Position numbers and translations under genes: made by a program. Below, piece after piece: positions 17,685-25,902 of a DNA stretch of 64,000 nt. The stretch spans positions 434,001-498,000 of the forward strand of contig NZ_JBHTJV010000002.1 of assembly GCF_042676045.1 (NCBI RefSeq), given 5' to 3'. How positions within the stretch are numbered: the first letter of the stretch is position 1; each line of letters starts with the position of its first letter. The notes under the pieces are model-generated. The model did not search any database. It had not been told where the DNA came from and saw only the letters and a list, made by a program, of their open reading frames with translations. The DNA comes from Pseudahrensia aquimaris (GTDB lineage: Bacteria; Pseudomonadota; Alphaproteobacteria; Rhizobiales; Rhizobiaceae).

Positions 17685-19490
17685 ATGGCTTCATTAGGGG
17701 TATCAACCTGCAAAAGCGCTGAGCGTGTGTTTGGATCGGCATTTGCCGCGCCTGCATTTGCGTTGCGTGCGCTTGTCTTGCTTCTTGCATTCCTACTGAC
17801 TTTTGCCAGCGTTGCTCTCGCCAATGCGGAGACCCGCACCCTTCGTATGTATTACACGCATACGAAAGAGAGCATCACAGTCACCTATAAGAAGAACGGC
17901 AAATATCAGAAAAGCGGCCTTCGCAAACTCAACCGGTTCCTGCGCGATTTCCGCCGCAACGAACCAACGCGTATGGACCCGGAGCTTTTCGATATTGTCT
18001 GGGAAATCTATCAGGCGTCCGGCTCGCGCAAACCTATCCATGTGATCTCTGGGTATCGTTCGCCGCGCACAAACAAGATGCTGCGCCGCCGCGGCCGCAA
18101 GGTTGCCAAGAATTCGCAGCACACACGGGGCAAAGCGCTCGACTTCTTCCTGCCGGATGTACCGGTTTCCAAATTGCGGGCTCTCGCCCTTAAAGCGCAC
18201 GCCGGGGGCGTCGGCTTCTACCGCGGGTCGTTCATTCACGTTGATACAGGCCGCGTGCGCCACTGGCCGCGCATGAGCCGCCGTCAATTGTCCAAAGTAT
18301 TTCCGCGCGGTCGCACGATACACGTGCCTTCTGATGGCCGTAAGATGAAGGGCTATAAAACTGCGGCTGCAAACCTGCGCAAAGGCTTAAACTACGATGG
18401 CTCGCGCCGCCTTACCGGCGCAAAGCCAACGCTGCTCGCTCGTATTTTTAACAATTCCGGTGGCGATGGGGATGAGAGTGAAGGCAACACGAACGTTGCT
18501 GAAGCCAAGCCAACGCCTGCCAAGAAGCCGAAACGTGCTGTGGCCGCGAAGCCTGCTCCGAAGCCTGCCGCGCCGAAGGGCCCTGACCCGTTCGCTCAAG
18601 AGGTGGCAGCTGTTTCTGCACAACGTGGGAATGAGCAAGATGAAGCGGCGAAAGCTGCGGAGCGGATTGCCCGTGTGATTGTGCCCACGCCGCGCCCGCG
18701 GATCGCTGTTCCAGAGTCAGAACCGCAAGTTGCGCAAGCGCCTGTAGAGGAAGCCCAGACCGAATTGGCCCTTGCGACACCATCGCCTGAAACTCCAATC
18801 GTGCGCCCTGTGGTGGATGTGAACGAGCGTACAGGAAATACCGTAGCGTCTGGGCCAACCGCCGACGAGTTGGACGCTTTGAAAAGCCGTATTCAGACTG
18901 CTCTTGCCCGCCAGCGCCAGTTGAGTGCTGCTGAGCGCGCAACAGAACAGTTGACGCAGAGGGTCGCGAAACTGGCTGTGCCTGCGCCAAGAACGCCGGC
19001 CAAGCAAGAACCTGATAAGCCTGTCTTGCAGGCCGCTTTGCAACCCACAGCGCCAATCGTAACGACACCTTCTTGGCGTCAGCCTGAGCCTGAAGTTGCT
19101 CCCGTTTCTCAAGTGCCAACGCCAGCGGCTGAATCGATTGCTGCCCCTAAGGTTGCGGCCAAGGCTGCTGATGAGCCTGCTCTGAAAGAAAAAGCGCCTG
19201 CGGTGGTTGCCAACAAATCGGTACAGCAACCAACGGCATCAATGATCGGCGAGCTTGCCCTTGGCAACCTTGAGGGCGAAACGGTGAAGGAATGGGCGAT
19301 TGCAACATCAACGCGCGTTGGCCCGATCGCTGCACTGCAGGCTCCGTCATTCGACCAAGGTACGCGCCGCATAATGCCCGGCTCGGTTTATTCGCCAGGG
19401 TTCGAAAGCAGCCGCAAGAAAATTCGTTCCGACCGCTTTACCGGTCGCGCTATGACCCGCGTCGCGTTTGCGCGCGTGGCAATGAACTGA
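17685..19490 (+). CDS. Exported DUF882 (M15A/YcbK-like) protein with long Ala/Pro-rich tail
   Basis: About 601 residues from ATG 17685. A hydrophobic signal/anchor (about 27-48) is followed by a DUF882 domain (about 55-200), a relative of peptidase M15: VISGYRSPRTNKMLRRRGR, SQHTRGKALDFFLPDV (His and Asp zinc ligands) and SFIHVDTGRVRHWP (His). This domain is expected to act on peptidoglycan in the periplasm. The remaining 400 residues are low complexity, rich in Ala, Pro, Lys and Val, with coiled stretches, and end in a basic motif. The ribosome binding site AGGAGAG is 17 bases upstream, so the GTG at 17646 remains possible. Confidence 0.85.
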   Translation: MASLGVSTCKSAERVFGSAFAAPAFALRALVLLLAFLLTFASVALANAETRTLRMYYTHTKESITVTYKKNGKYQKSGLRKLNRFLRDFRRNEPTRMDPELFDIVWEIYQASGSRKPIHVISGYRSPRTNKMLRRRGRKVAKNSQHTRGKALDFFLPDVPVSKLRALALKAHAGGVGFYRGSFIHVDTGRVRHWPRMSRRQLSKVFPRGRTIHVPSDGRKMKGYKTAAANLRKGLNYDGSRRLTGAKPTLLARIFNNSGGDGDESEGNTNVAEAKPTPAKKPKRAVAAKPAPKPAAPKGPDPFAQEVAAVSAQRGNEQDEAAKAAERIARVIVPTPRPRIAVPESEPQVAQAPVEEAQTELALATPSPETPIVRPVVDVNERTGNTVASGPTADELDALKSRIQTALARQRQLSAAERATEQLTQRVAKLAVPAPRTPAKQEPDKPVLQAALQPTAPIVTTPSWRQPEPEVAPVSQVPTPAAESIAAPKVAAKAADEPALKEKAPAVVANKSVQQPTASMIGELALGNLEGETVKEWAIATSTRVGPIAALQAPSFDQGTRRIMPGSVYSPGFESSRKKIRSDRFTGRAMTRVAFARVAMN

Positions 19491-19529
19491 TCGTCAGTTT
19501 CGAAGAATGTGCCTTGAAATTTGGTTTTT

Positions 19530-20069
19530 TCAGTCGTTGCCGAATGCGGTTTTGAGCAGACCCAGTTGCGCTGCAACAGGGTTGTCCGCTGGCTGATCAC
19601 CGGGCTTCAAATCGTCAGTATAAATCTCGGTATCGAGACGACGGATACGCTGTTGGAGGCTGATTGAGCGTTCCACGAGTGCGACGAATTTCTCCGGCAG
19701 GTGCTCCCACGTATCCCCTTCAACGCGCGGTGGAATCTGCGATAGTTTCACGTTTTGCTTTTCGTTCATCGCCTGCTCAACGCTCATTTCGCCCTCAGCT
19801 ACGGCACGTTGCAACAGAAGCCACGAGGCCATCTGCATCAAGCGTGTGGTGAGGCGCATTGACTCGGTTCCGTAGAGCGCCTTGGCGGCCTCCGGCAATT
19901 TGTTGATCGCGGCGCGGCCGTCATTGTCGAGAAAATCAGCCGTCTCCTCCACCAGTTCCATGCCGCTGGTGAACAGCACACTGAAACTTTCGCTGCGGGT
20001 GAAATGCTCTACCAGCGAGACAGGCTTTGCCCCTGCCTCGTTGGTCGACGTGTTTTCGCCTGCGCTCAT
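19530..20069 (-). CDS. rcdA: RcdA, regulator of CtrA degradation (DUF1465)
   Basis: A 179-residue helical protein from ATG 20069 with GGGGGACTT as ribosome binding site. It shows the DUF1465 pattern: VEHFTRSESFSVLFTSGMEL, VEETADFLDNDGR, YGTESMRLTTRLMQMASWLL and LVERSISLQQRIRRLD. RcdA is an adaptor that with CpdR and PopA delivers the master regulator CtrA to ClpXP. A longer frame to 20141 is unsupported. The upstream region holds CtrA-like TTAA boxes and a candidate sRNA, and trcR lies close by, forming a cell-cycle cluster typical of this order. Confidence 0.9.
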   Translation of the reverse strand: MSAGENTSTNEAGAKPVSLVEHFTRSESFSVLFTSGMELVEETADFLDNDGRAAINKLPEAAKALYGTESMRLTTRLMQMASWLLLQRAVAEGEMSVEQAMNEKQNVKLSQIPPRVEGDTWEHLPEKFVALVERSISLQQRIRRLDTEIYTDDLKPGDQPADNPVAAQLGLLKTAFGND

Positions 20070-20173
20070 TTGAAGTCCCCCGGATCGTTTGTTCAAAGAC
20101 ACTAGCCCCTCGCGAAAAGGGATTAAAGGTGGGGTGAGCAACTTCTGGGAAAATGGCTAACGCGAATTTGGAC

Positions 20174-20200
20174 AAAAAAAAGGGTCAGCGAACTGACCCT
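20174..20200 (-). terminator. Rho-independent terminator (minus strand)
   Basis: A perfect 8-pair stem, AGGGTCAG with CTGACCCT, with a four-base loop (TTCG on the minus strand) followed by seven T residues. It reads only leftward and would end either the candidate sRNA or transcripts from the DUF1192 gene. Confidence 0.8.
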
Positions 20201-20231
20201 CAAAAGTTAACAGGGGAGGACGTTCCAATGA
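20174..20231 (-). ncRNA. Candidate small RNA with CCUCCC loop (MmgR/suhB-like)
   Basis: On the minus strand a possible -10 (TTAGAT, 20243-20238) with TTCGGC 17 bases before it precedes a short unit of about 58 bases. The unit contains an unpaired GTCCTCCCCTGTTAAC stretch and ends in a perfect terminator (stem AGGGTCAG/CTGACCCT with a TTCG loop, then seven further T). An exposed CCUCCC element followed by GUU and a terminal hairpin is the architecture of the alphaproteobacterial MmgR/suhB family, which pairs with ribosome binding sites. The family assignment is from memory of its general layout; transcription and ends are inferred. Confidence 0.45.
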
Positions 20232-20292
20232 AAAATCATCTAAACGACAAGTCCAGCAATGCCGAACACACCCCTATTAACGTCCATAAATC

Positions 20293-20325
20293 TTAACCAA
20301 AGGTTAAAATGGTTAATATTTAACC
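20293..20325. promoter_or_regulatory. CtrA-like TTAA box cluster
   Basis: Contains TTAACCAAAGGTTAA (20293-20307), an exact TTAA-N7-TTAA site, followed by ATGGTTAA (20309-20316; TTAACCAT on the minus strand, the half-site reported for rhizobial CtrA) and GGTTAATATTTAACC (20311-20325). The cluster lies upstream of rcdA and the sRNA candidate and just downstream of the DUF1192 stop. Binding is inferred from the motif only. Confidence 0.5.
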
Positions 20326-20333
20326 AAATTCTT

Positions 20334-20528
20334 CTACGGCTTTTTAAAGAACGCTTCAGCTGCATTCATGCTTTCAGCTTTTGCTTTACGAATTGTTGTA
20401 AGGCGCTCGATCTCGCCTTGTAGCAGCGCGACCCGCTCGTCCAGTTCGACCAAGGAAAGGGTTGAAACATCTTCGCCCAAGACAATTGTGTTCGGGTTTT
20501 TGGTTGTCGGTTCCAGATCTTCAAACAT
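20334..20528 (-). CDS. DUF1192 small protein
   Basis: A 64-residue protein with the DUF1192 pattern: an acidic start MFEDLEPT, then IVLGEDVSTLSLVELDERVA and the helix LLQGEIERLTTIRKAKAESM, ending in EAFFKKP. The family is confined to alphaproteobacteria and its function is unknown. The conserved position between rcdA and the quinone oxidoreductase gene supports that it is real. It is divergent from the oxidoreductase gene. Confidence 0.88.
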   Translation of the reverse strand: MFEDLEPTTKNPNTIVLGEDVSTLSLVELDERVALLQGEIERLTTIRKAKAESMNAAEAFFKKP

Positions 20529-20633
20529 GCTTGCGTCTTTTCTCTTTGACCGTTTTGCTTCCCTTCATGCTAAACCGAATCGAGAATTTCGATCAATCAG
20601 GCGTTAACTCGCAACACCGATGGAGGCCGCTTC

Positions 20634-21632
20634 ATGGCTGAACTCCCTACTTCCATGACAGCGATATCCATCCGTGAACCCGGTGGACCAGATGTATTGG
20701 TGCCGATCGCCTTGCCGGTGCCTGCGCCTTCAAAGGGAGAGGTGCTGATTGCGGTTAAGGCTGCGGGCGTGAACCGGCCTGATGTGCTTCAGCGTCTCGG
20801 CGGCTATCCCCCGCCGCCCGGTGCGCCGGAAACTCCGGGGCTGGAAATCTCTGGCGAAGTTGTCGCATTGGGCGAGGGCGTTTCGCAGTGGCAGAATGGC
20901 GATGCGGTCTGTGCGCTGGTTTCCGGTGGCGGCTACGCCGAATATGCGGTGGCAGATGCGGGACATTGTTTGGCAATACCCAAAGGCTTTTCGCACAATC
21001 AGGCTGCTGCTTTGCCGGAAACAGTGTTCACCGTTTGGCATAATGTGTTCCAGCGCGGCGGGCTGAAGAGCGGCGAGAGCTTTTTGGTGCATGGCGGCAC
21101 GTCTGGCATTGGCACGGTGGCGATCCAGTTGGCAAAGGCGCGTGGAGCAACTGTATTTGCCACCGCCGGCAGCGAAGAAAAATGCGCGGCTTGCCTCGAT
21201 CTTGGTGCCGATCTGGCGATCAATTATCGCAATGAGGATTTTGTCGAACGGGTGAAAGATGCCACCGATGGTAAGGGTGTGGATCTGACCCTTGATATGG
21301 TCGGCGGCTCCTATATCCAACGCAATATAATTGCGGCTGCGATGGACGGGCGCATTGTGCAAATCGCGTTTTTGGGCGGGCCGAAAGCCGAGGTGAATTT
21401 CACCCAATTGATGTTGAAGCGACTGACACTGACGGGTTCGACCCTGCGCGCGCGATCACGCGAATTTAAAGAAGCGTTGGCGCAGGAGGTTCAGCGCGAG
21501 GTCTGGCCTTTGATCGAGACTGACAAGTTCGCGCCCGTCATGCACGCGGAGTTTCCGTTGGTTGAAGCTGCTAAGGCCCACGCAATGATGGAAGAGAGCA
21601 AACATGTCGGGAAGATCGTGCTGAGCGTCTAA
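20634..21632 (+). CDS. NAD(P)H quinone oxidoreductase (zeta-crystallin/PIG3 type)
   Basis: A 332-residue medium-chain reductase/dehydrogenase without catalytic zinc ligands. The N-terminal GroES-like fold has VKAAGVNRPDVLQRLGGY, PGLEISGEVVALG and the Rossmann part has LVHGGTSGIGTVAIQLAKARGA, followed by IQIAFLGG and a C-terminal EESKHVGKIVL. Members reduce quinones with NADPH. It is a conserved neighbour of trcR and rcdA but has no known cell-cycle role. Confidence 0.92.
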   Translation: MAELPTSMTAISIREPGGPDVLVPIALPVPAPSKGEVLIAVKAAGVNRPDVLQRLGGYPPPPGAPETPGLEISGEVVALGEGVSQWQNGDAVCALVSGGGYAEYAVADAGHCLAIPKGFSHNQAAALPETVFTVWHNVFQRGGLKSGESFLVHGGTSGIGTVAIQLAKARGATVFATAGSEEKCAACLDLGADLAINYRNEDFVERVKDATDGKGVDLTLDMVGGSYIQRNIIAAAMDGRIVQIAFLGGPKAEVNFTQLMLKRLTLTGSTLRARSREFKEALAQEVQREVWPLIETDKFAPVMHAEFPLVEAAKAHAMMEESKHVGKIVLSV

Positions 21633-21788
21633 TTCGTTTGCAATTTTGGCTGTCCAGCTTTATTTGAAGGTCAACTCCCCAAAACGTGGCACTCTCCACG
21701 GCTTGACCCTGAGGAAGACAGGGCGAGCGAACGGGGAAGAATTGTGTCTGCTGCGCGGCATTCGCGCTTTTTGTGAAGGAATAGACCT

Positions 21789-22475
21789 ATGGCAAATCAG
21801 CTTCTCATGCCCAAGGCCACAGCCGTATGGCTTGTGGACAACACGGCGCTGACATTCGAACAGATCGCCAATTTTTGCTCGCTGCACCATTTGGAAGTTA
21901 AGTCGATTGCCGATGGCGATTCAGCTCAGGGCATCAAAGGTCTTGATCCTGTGTCGACTGGCCAACTTTCGCGCGATGACATTAAGGCTGCTGAAGCTGA
22001 TCCTACCAAGCGCTTGAAACTGCTCGACCCAAAAGTAAGGGTGCCGGAGCTTAAGAAAAAAGGCCCGCGCTACACGCCTGTTTCGCGCCGTCAGGACCGC
22101 CCCAGTGCTATTTTGTGGCTGGTGCGCAGCCATCCGGAACTGAAAGACGCGCAGATCATCCGTCTGGTCGGCACAACCAAGACAACGATTGCCGCAATCC
22201 GCGATCGAACCCATTGGAACATCAACAACCTGCAGCCGCTTGATCCGGTCACGCTTGGCATTTGCAGTCAGATTGATCTGGATTTTGAAGTGGCCAAGGC
22301 TGCGAAGTATCTTCCTGCTGCACCAGAAGCACCTGCCGAAGACACGCTTGTGCCTGCGTCTGAAACTCAGGAAGCGGTAGTCAATCCTCTCGCCGATGAG
22401 AACAAGAGCGCTGATGAGGTGTTCAAGAACTTTGCCTCGCTGGGAGAAGGAAGCAACGGCGACGACAAGAGCTGA
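21789..22475 (+). CDS. trcR: TrcR, cell-cycle transcriptional regulator (DUF1013)
   Basis: A 228-residue protein with the DUF1013 core: LLMPKATAVWLVDNTALTFE, QIANFCSLHHLEVKSIADGD, then an HTH-like segment RPSAILWLVRSHPELKDAQI with IIRLVGTTKTTIAAIRDRTH and WNINNLQPLDPVTLGICSQI (stretches quoted in pieces). The C-terminal 50 residues are acidic and variable. The family name TrcR reflects a proposed role in alphaproteobacterial cell-cycle transcription; its mechanism is less well known than CtrA or GcrA. It lies about 155 bases after the oxidoreductase gene. Confidence 0.88.
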   Translation: MANQLLMPKATAVWLVDNTALTFEQIANFCSLHHLEVKSIADGDSAQGIKGLDPVSTGQLSRDDIKAAEADPTKRLKLLDPKVRVPELKKKGPRYTPVSRRQDRPSAILWLVRSHPELKDAQIIRLVGTTKTTIAAIRDRTHWNINNLQPLDPVTLGICSQIDLDFEVAKAAKYLPAAPEAPAEDTLVPASETQEAVVNPLADENKSADEVFKNFASLGEGSNGDDKS

Positions 22476-22508
22476 TCTGCGCGATCATTTTATTGGGACA
22501 ACGGCGGC

Positions 22509-23303
22509 TCAGTCTTCGTCGTTGTCCACATCCACAACATAGGCGAGGCCGAGACGACCGCCATCGGCGTAGATTGTCTGTCCGGTTATGTAGCTTGAAT
22601 CGCTAGAGGCCAGGAACGATGCGATGCTGGCGATTTCATCCGGCTCGCCGATGCGCCCAAGGGGCGTGCGTGAGAGCACTTTGCGCTTGGCTTCAGGATT
22701 GGAATTGACCGAATCCAACATTTGCGTGGCGATGGAGCCAGGGCCGATGGCGTTCACCCGGATGCCGTAGGGGGCAAGTGCTTGCGCTGAAACATTAGTG
22801 AGTTGCCGCACGCCACCCTTTGATATTGTGTACGGAATTTGGCTCGGGATTGCGAGCTTGGCGTTGGTTGATGACATGTTGATGATGGAGCCAGCCGGTC
22901 CACCGGCCTCGACCCGCTCGACCATGTGGCGCGCAGCGGCTTGTGAACACATAAACGCGCCCTTCAAATTCACGCGCAGCACTTTGTCGAAATCGGATTC
23001 CGATAGATCAAGAAAATCGCCACCGATCACGATGCCCGCATTATTCACCAACACGTCGATATCCCCGAACTTGTCGATGGCTGAAGCGATGAGATTGTGA
23101 ACGTCAAGGCGTTCTCCAACATCGGCGTGGATATAGCTGACATTGCCGATGCTTTTGAGCTCGTCTGCTGCCTTCAGGCCCGCTTCATCGTTTACGTCGG
23201 AAAGCACGACCTGTGCGCCATCGGTCAAAAAGCGTTTTGCTATGGCGTAACCGATGCCTTGGGCGCCCCCTGTAACGATGGCAGTTTTTCCAGAAAGTTT
23301 CAT
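22509..23303 (-). CDS. SDR-family NAD(P)-dependent dehydrogenase, last gene of a sugar operon
   Basis: A 264-residue classical short-chain dehydrogenase. It has the cofactor motif TGGAQGIG (10-17), NNAG (about 87-90), the catalytic Ser in INMSST and the YxxxK motif in PYTISKGG, and ends YITGQTIYADGGRLG. Asp at the end of beta2 (VVLSDVND) suggests NAD rather than NADP. It is the last of seven tightly packed genes and overlaps the epimerase gene by four bases. The neighbours point to a polyol, sugar or sugar-lactone substrate, but which one is not visible in the sequence. Confidence 0.9.
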   Translation of the reverse strand: MKLSGKTAIVTGGAQGIGYAIAKRFLTDGAQVVLSDVNDEAGLKAADELKSIGNVSYIHADVGERLDVHNLIASAIDKFGDIDVLVNNAGIVIGGDFLDLSESDFDKVLRVNLKGAFMCSQAAARHMVERVEAGGPAGSIINMSSTNAKLAIPSQIPYTISKGGVRQLTNVSAQALAPYGIRVNAIGPGSIATQMLDSVNSNPEAKRKVLSRTPLGRIGEPDEIASIASFLASSDSSYITGQTIYADGGRLGLAYVVDVDNDED

Positions 23304-24301
23304 TTCGAAAACCTGTAATGAGTGGTCTGTTGACGCGTCTCGCCGGGGCGAAGCAGTGGTGTGGGGAAGTTGGCATGATTTGGCGCATCAGGCCAGATTT
23401 GTGTTTCAAGTGCGAAGCCGGAATGAGGGCCATACGGTTCACCCATTAAGCCTGTTACGGGAATATCCATAGCGTGCGCAGCATAAAATTGCAGACCAGG
23501 CTCAGTGGTTGCGACAATCATTTTGACGCCCGATTTGTGGGACGCGACCTCGGCAATCTCAGTGAGCGGGTGCGGTGTGTTGGCGAGGCAGAAATTGTGA
23601 TCAAACAACGCTCCGTTAGCGATGCGTTGGCGAAGAGGGGTAGGCGTGCTGAAGTCGTAGTCTGTGCTGTCAACGGGGCGTATTTCGCCCGTTGGGATCA
23701 AATCTTCATCGACAGGCAAATAGGCGTTGGCATCGATGCGCAATGTGTGGTCAAGGCACGAACCGCTGTCATCGAGAATGAAATAGGAATGATGCGCCAG
23801 CGATGTGATTGTTGGCGCATCTGTTTTGCTTTCCATGATGATCGCAAGCGTGCCGTTTGGCTCCAGTGAATAGGTGCAGGTGTGGCGGCAATTGCCGGGA
23901 AACCCCATTGCGCCATCCGGATCTTCAATTGAAAAAGTAACGCTGTGGTGCGTTTGATCTTCGATCCTCCAGACTTTCACGCCAAGTCCTTGGCTGCCGC
24001 CGTGAAGCGTGTGGCGTTCGCGGAAATTCAGATCGGTGTGGTGTGCCACTCCATCAATTTCGAAACGCCCCTTTGCGATCCGGTTGGCGAAACGCCCGAC
24101 CGTTGCGCCGAAAAAGCGACCGTGTGTTTCGTAAGCCGACAGGGTGTCGAAGCCGAGAACAAGCGGTGGCAGATGGCCCTCTAGCCGCAGGTCCTGCAGG
24201 CTTGCTCCGTAGGTGATGACGCGGGCTGTCAGCCCACCACCTGTGATCGTTATACGCTCGACCGAAATGCCGTTTGATGTGGTTCCGAAAGGTTCAATCA
24301 C
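23300..24301 (-). CDS. Aldose 1-epimerase (galactose mutarotase family)
   Basis: A 333-residue beta-sandwich enzyme. Diagnostic pieces are ITYGASLQDLRL, FFGATVGRFANRIAKGRF, RERHTLHGGSQGLGVKVW and the His region LAHHSYFILDDSG. The family interconverts alpha and beta anomers of free aldoses, feeding stereospecific kinases or dehydrogenases. The gene overlaps the kinase gene by four bases and the SDR gene by four bases, so all three are translationally coupled. Confidence 0.92.
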   Translation of the reverse strand: MIEPFGTTSNGISVERITITGGGLTARVITYGASLQDLRLEGHLPPLVLGFDTLSAYETHGRFFGATVGRFANRIAKGRFEIDGVAHHTDLNFRERHTLHGGSQGLGVKVWRIEDQTHHSVTFSIEDPDGAMGFPGNCRHTCTYSLEPNGTLAIIMESKTDAPTITSLAHHSYFILDDSGSCLDHTLRIDANAYLPVDEDLIPTGEIRPVDSTDYDFSTPTPLRQRIANGALFDHNFCLANTPHPLTEIAEVASHKSGVKMIVATTEPGLQFYAAHAMDIPVTGLMGEPYGPHSGFALETQIWPDAPNHANFPTPLLRPGETRQQTTHYRFSK

Positions 24302-25197
24302 GGGTTTTGGCTTTCGAGAAACTGGCTTACTTCACACGACGTTGGTGCCGCATCGCGTCCGCCGGGGCGGCTGGATTTTATGGCGGCTGCAGCGTTTGCG
24401 AAGCGGATGGCTTCTTCATGCGACCGCTTTTGTGCCAGCGCCAAGGTGAAGGCACCATGCCAAACATCGCCTGCGCCGAGTGTGTCGACGGGCGTGATGG
24501 GGAAGACTTCGAAAGTACGGACCGCTCCATCGATAATATCGATGACTGGATTTCCGCCATCGGTGACAGTGACGTGGCCTTGTAGCCTCTTGTCGGCATC
24601 CAGTGCCGCTGTTTGTAGATTGTCTATGCCGGTGAAGTCGCGCAGTCCCTGAGCGGAGAAGGCAACGTGGCTTGCGGCTTGAACGGCTTCGATTGCCTCC
24701 ATGACTGGCGCTTCGGCGTCGATGACGCCGGGAATGCCCCGTGAGCGGGCGGCTTCCATGACGACCAGAGCGCCGTCAGGCCATCTTGTATCGCAGAGGC
24801 AGGCATCGAGATTTTCTGGCAGGCTTTGCGCCAGCCATGCAGCGTCCATCGAGATTTCCATATCGCGGTAGTTCATGATCTGGCGCTCGCCTGCGGCGTC
24901 CATGTAAATGGAGGAGAAAGATGAGCGGCAGGCGCTAAAGCGTTTGACGAGGCTTGTGTCCACACCCTCTTTAAGCAATCCGTTTTCGATCATGTCTGCG
25001 ACTTCATCATTGCCCGTTCGGCCGGCAAGCAGGGCTTCACCGCCAAGACGGGCGATGGCAACAGCAGCATTGGCCGCATTGCCGCCGCCCGTGACGTTTG
25101 CGCCTGTAGCGCGGTATTTCTCAGGCTTACGGGGAAATTCCTGCATGTGGAAAATGAAATCGAGAACCGCGACACCGGCGACCAGAATGCGCGTCAT
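24298..25197 (-). CDS. PfkB-family carbohydrate kinase
   Basis: A 299-residue ribokinase-superfamily protein. The N-terminal signature is in GGGNAANAAVAIARLGGEA (35-53) and the C-terminal one is VDTLGAGDVWHGAFTLAL, with the catalytic Asp in GAGD. It phosphorylates a sugar or sugar derivative after import. It follows the last permease gene by nine bases. Fructosamine kinases of this fold occur beside amino-acid-type importers, but the epimerase and dehydrogenase next to it argue rather for a free sugar. The substrate is undecided. Confidence 0.9.
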   Translation of the reverse strand: MTRILVAGVAVLDFIFHMQEFPRKPEKYRATGANVTGGGNAANAAVAIARLGGEALLAGRTGNDEVADMIENGLLKEGVDTSLVKRFSACRSSFSSIYMDAAGERQIMNYRDMEISMDAAWLAQSLPENLDACLCDTRWPDGALVVMEAARSRGIPGVIDAEAPVMEAIEAVQAASHVAFSAQGLRDFTGIDNLQTAALDADKRLQGHVTVTDGGNPVIDIIDGAVRTFEVFPITPVDTLGAGDVWHGAFTLALAQKRSHEEAIRFANAAAAIKSSRPGGRDAAPTSCEVSQFLESQNP

Positions 25198-25206
25198 GGC
25201 CCTATC

Positions 25207-25902
25207 TCACGCCTGCGCCGGTTTGGGAATGCGGTTCTCCATCCAGCGGAAAATGACGACGATGATGCCTGTGAGTATGATGTAGATTCCGGCGACAAGC
25301 AGCAGCGGCTCATAGGTGAGAAACGTGTCTTGCCGCACTTCTGTGGAGCGGCTGAAGAGTTCATGGATGGTGATGGTGGCGGCCAATGGTGTCGCCTTCA
25401 AAGTCAGCACAAATTCGCCTGCCAAAGTCGGGAAGACGTTTTGCACCGCGCGGGGCAACCAGACCCGGCGCAAAACGGTGAAGGGTGACATGCCCATCGC
25501 GCGTGCGGCTTCCAACTCGCCCTTCGGTACGCCCGCAAAAGCGCCGCGCATGACTTCGCCGGTATAGCCTGCAACGGACAGTGTGAAGGCGAAGATGGCG
25601 TAGGGCAGAGCTGCGCGAAGATAGGGCCACAGGAAGGAGTCACGTATGCCGTCGATGGATGGAAAGATTGAGCCAAGACCGTAATAGATCAGCCAAAGCT
25701 GGATGAGCAGCGGCGTGCCGCGAATGAAGGTGCAGAAGCCCCGCGCCAGCAGCGCCAGCGGGCGTGGGCCGGTGACCTGTACGAGGCCAATGGGGATCGC
25801 CAGCAGAAAACCCAGCGTGGCGCAGACGAGCAGAAGCTCGATCGTCAGCCAAAGGCCGGAGATCAGTTTGTCGGCGTATTCCGGTATCCAATCCCAGCGC
25901 AT
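25207..25902 (-). CDS. Polar-amino-acid-type ABC permease (second)
   Basis: A 231-residue permease from ATG 25902; its ATG overlaps the stop of the preceding permease gene (TAATG). It has about five hydrophobic segments and the EAA loop EVMRGAFAGVPKGELEAARA (about 130-150), the site that docks the ATPase, typical of the HisM/GlnP family. It forms a heterodimeric channel with the preceding gene product. The longer frame to 26034 is out of keeping with the operon overlap and is rejected. Confidence 0.92.
   Translation of the reverse strand: MRWDWIPEYADKLISGLWLTIELLLVCATLGFLLAIPIGLVQVTGPRPLALLARGFCTFIRGTPLLIQLWLIYYGLGSIFPSIDGIRDSFLWPYLRAALPYAIFAFTLSVAGYTGEVMRGAFAGVPKGELEAARAMGMSPFTVLRRVWLPRAVQNVFPTLAGEFVLTLKATPLAATITIHELFSRSTEVRQDTFLTYEPLLLVAGIYIILTGIIVVIFRWMENRIPKPAQA

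Noticed and set aside
18448..19119. Minus-strand Gln-rich ORF opposite the DUF882 tail
   Set aside because: Low-complexity shadow of the Ala/Pro-rich region.
20228..20296. Plus-strand 22-codon ORF behind a perfect AGGGGAGG Shine-Dalgarno sequence
   Set aside because: The Shine-Dalgarno-like sequence is the complement of the CCUCCCCU element of the minus-strand sRNA candidate, and the ORF ends inside the CtrA-like box. The coincidence is better explained by the RNA.
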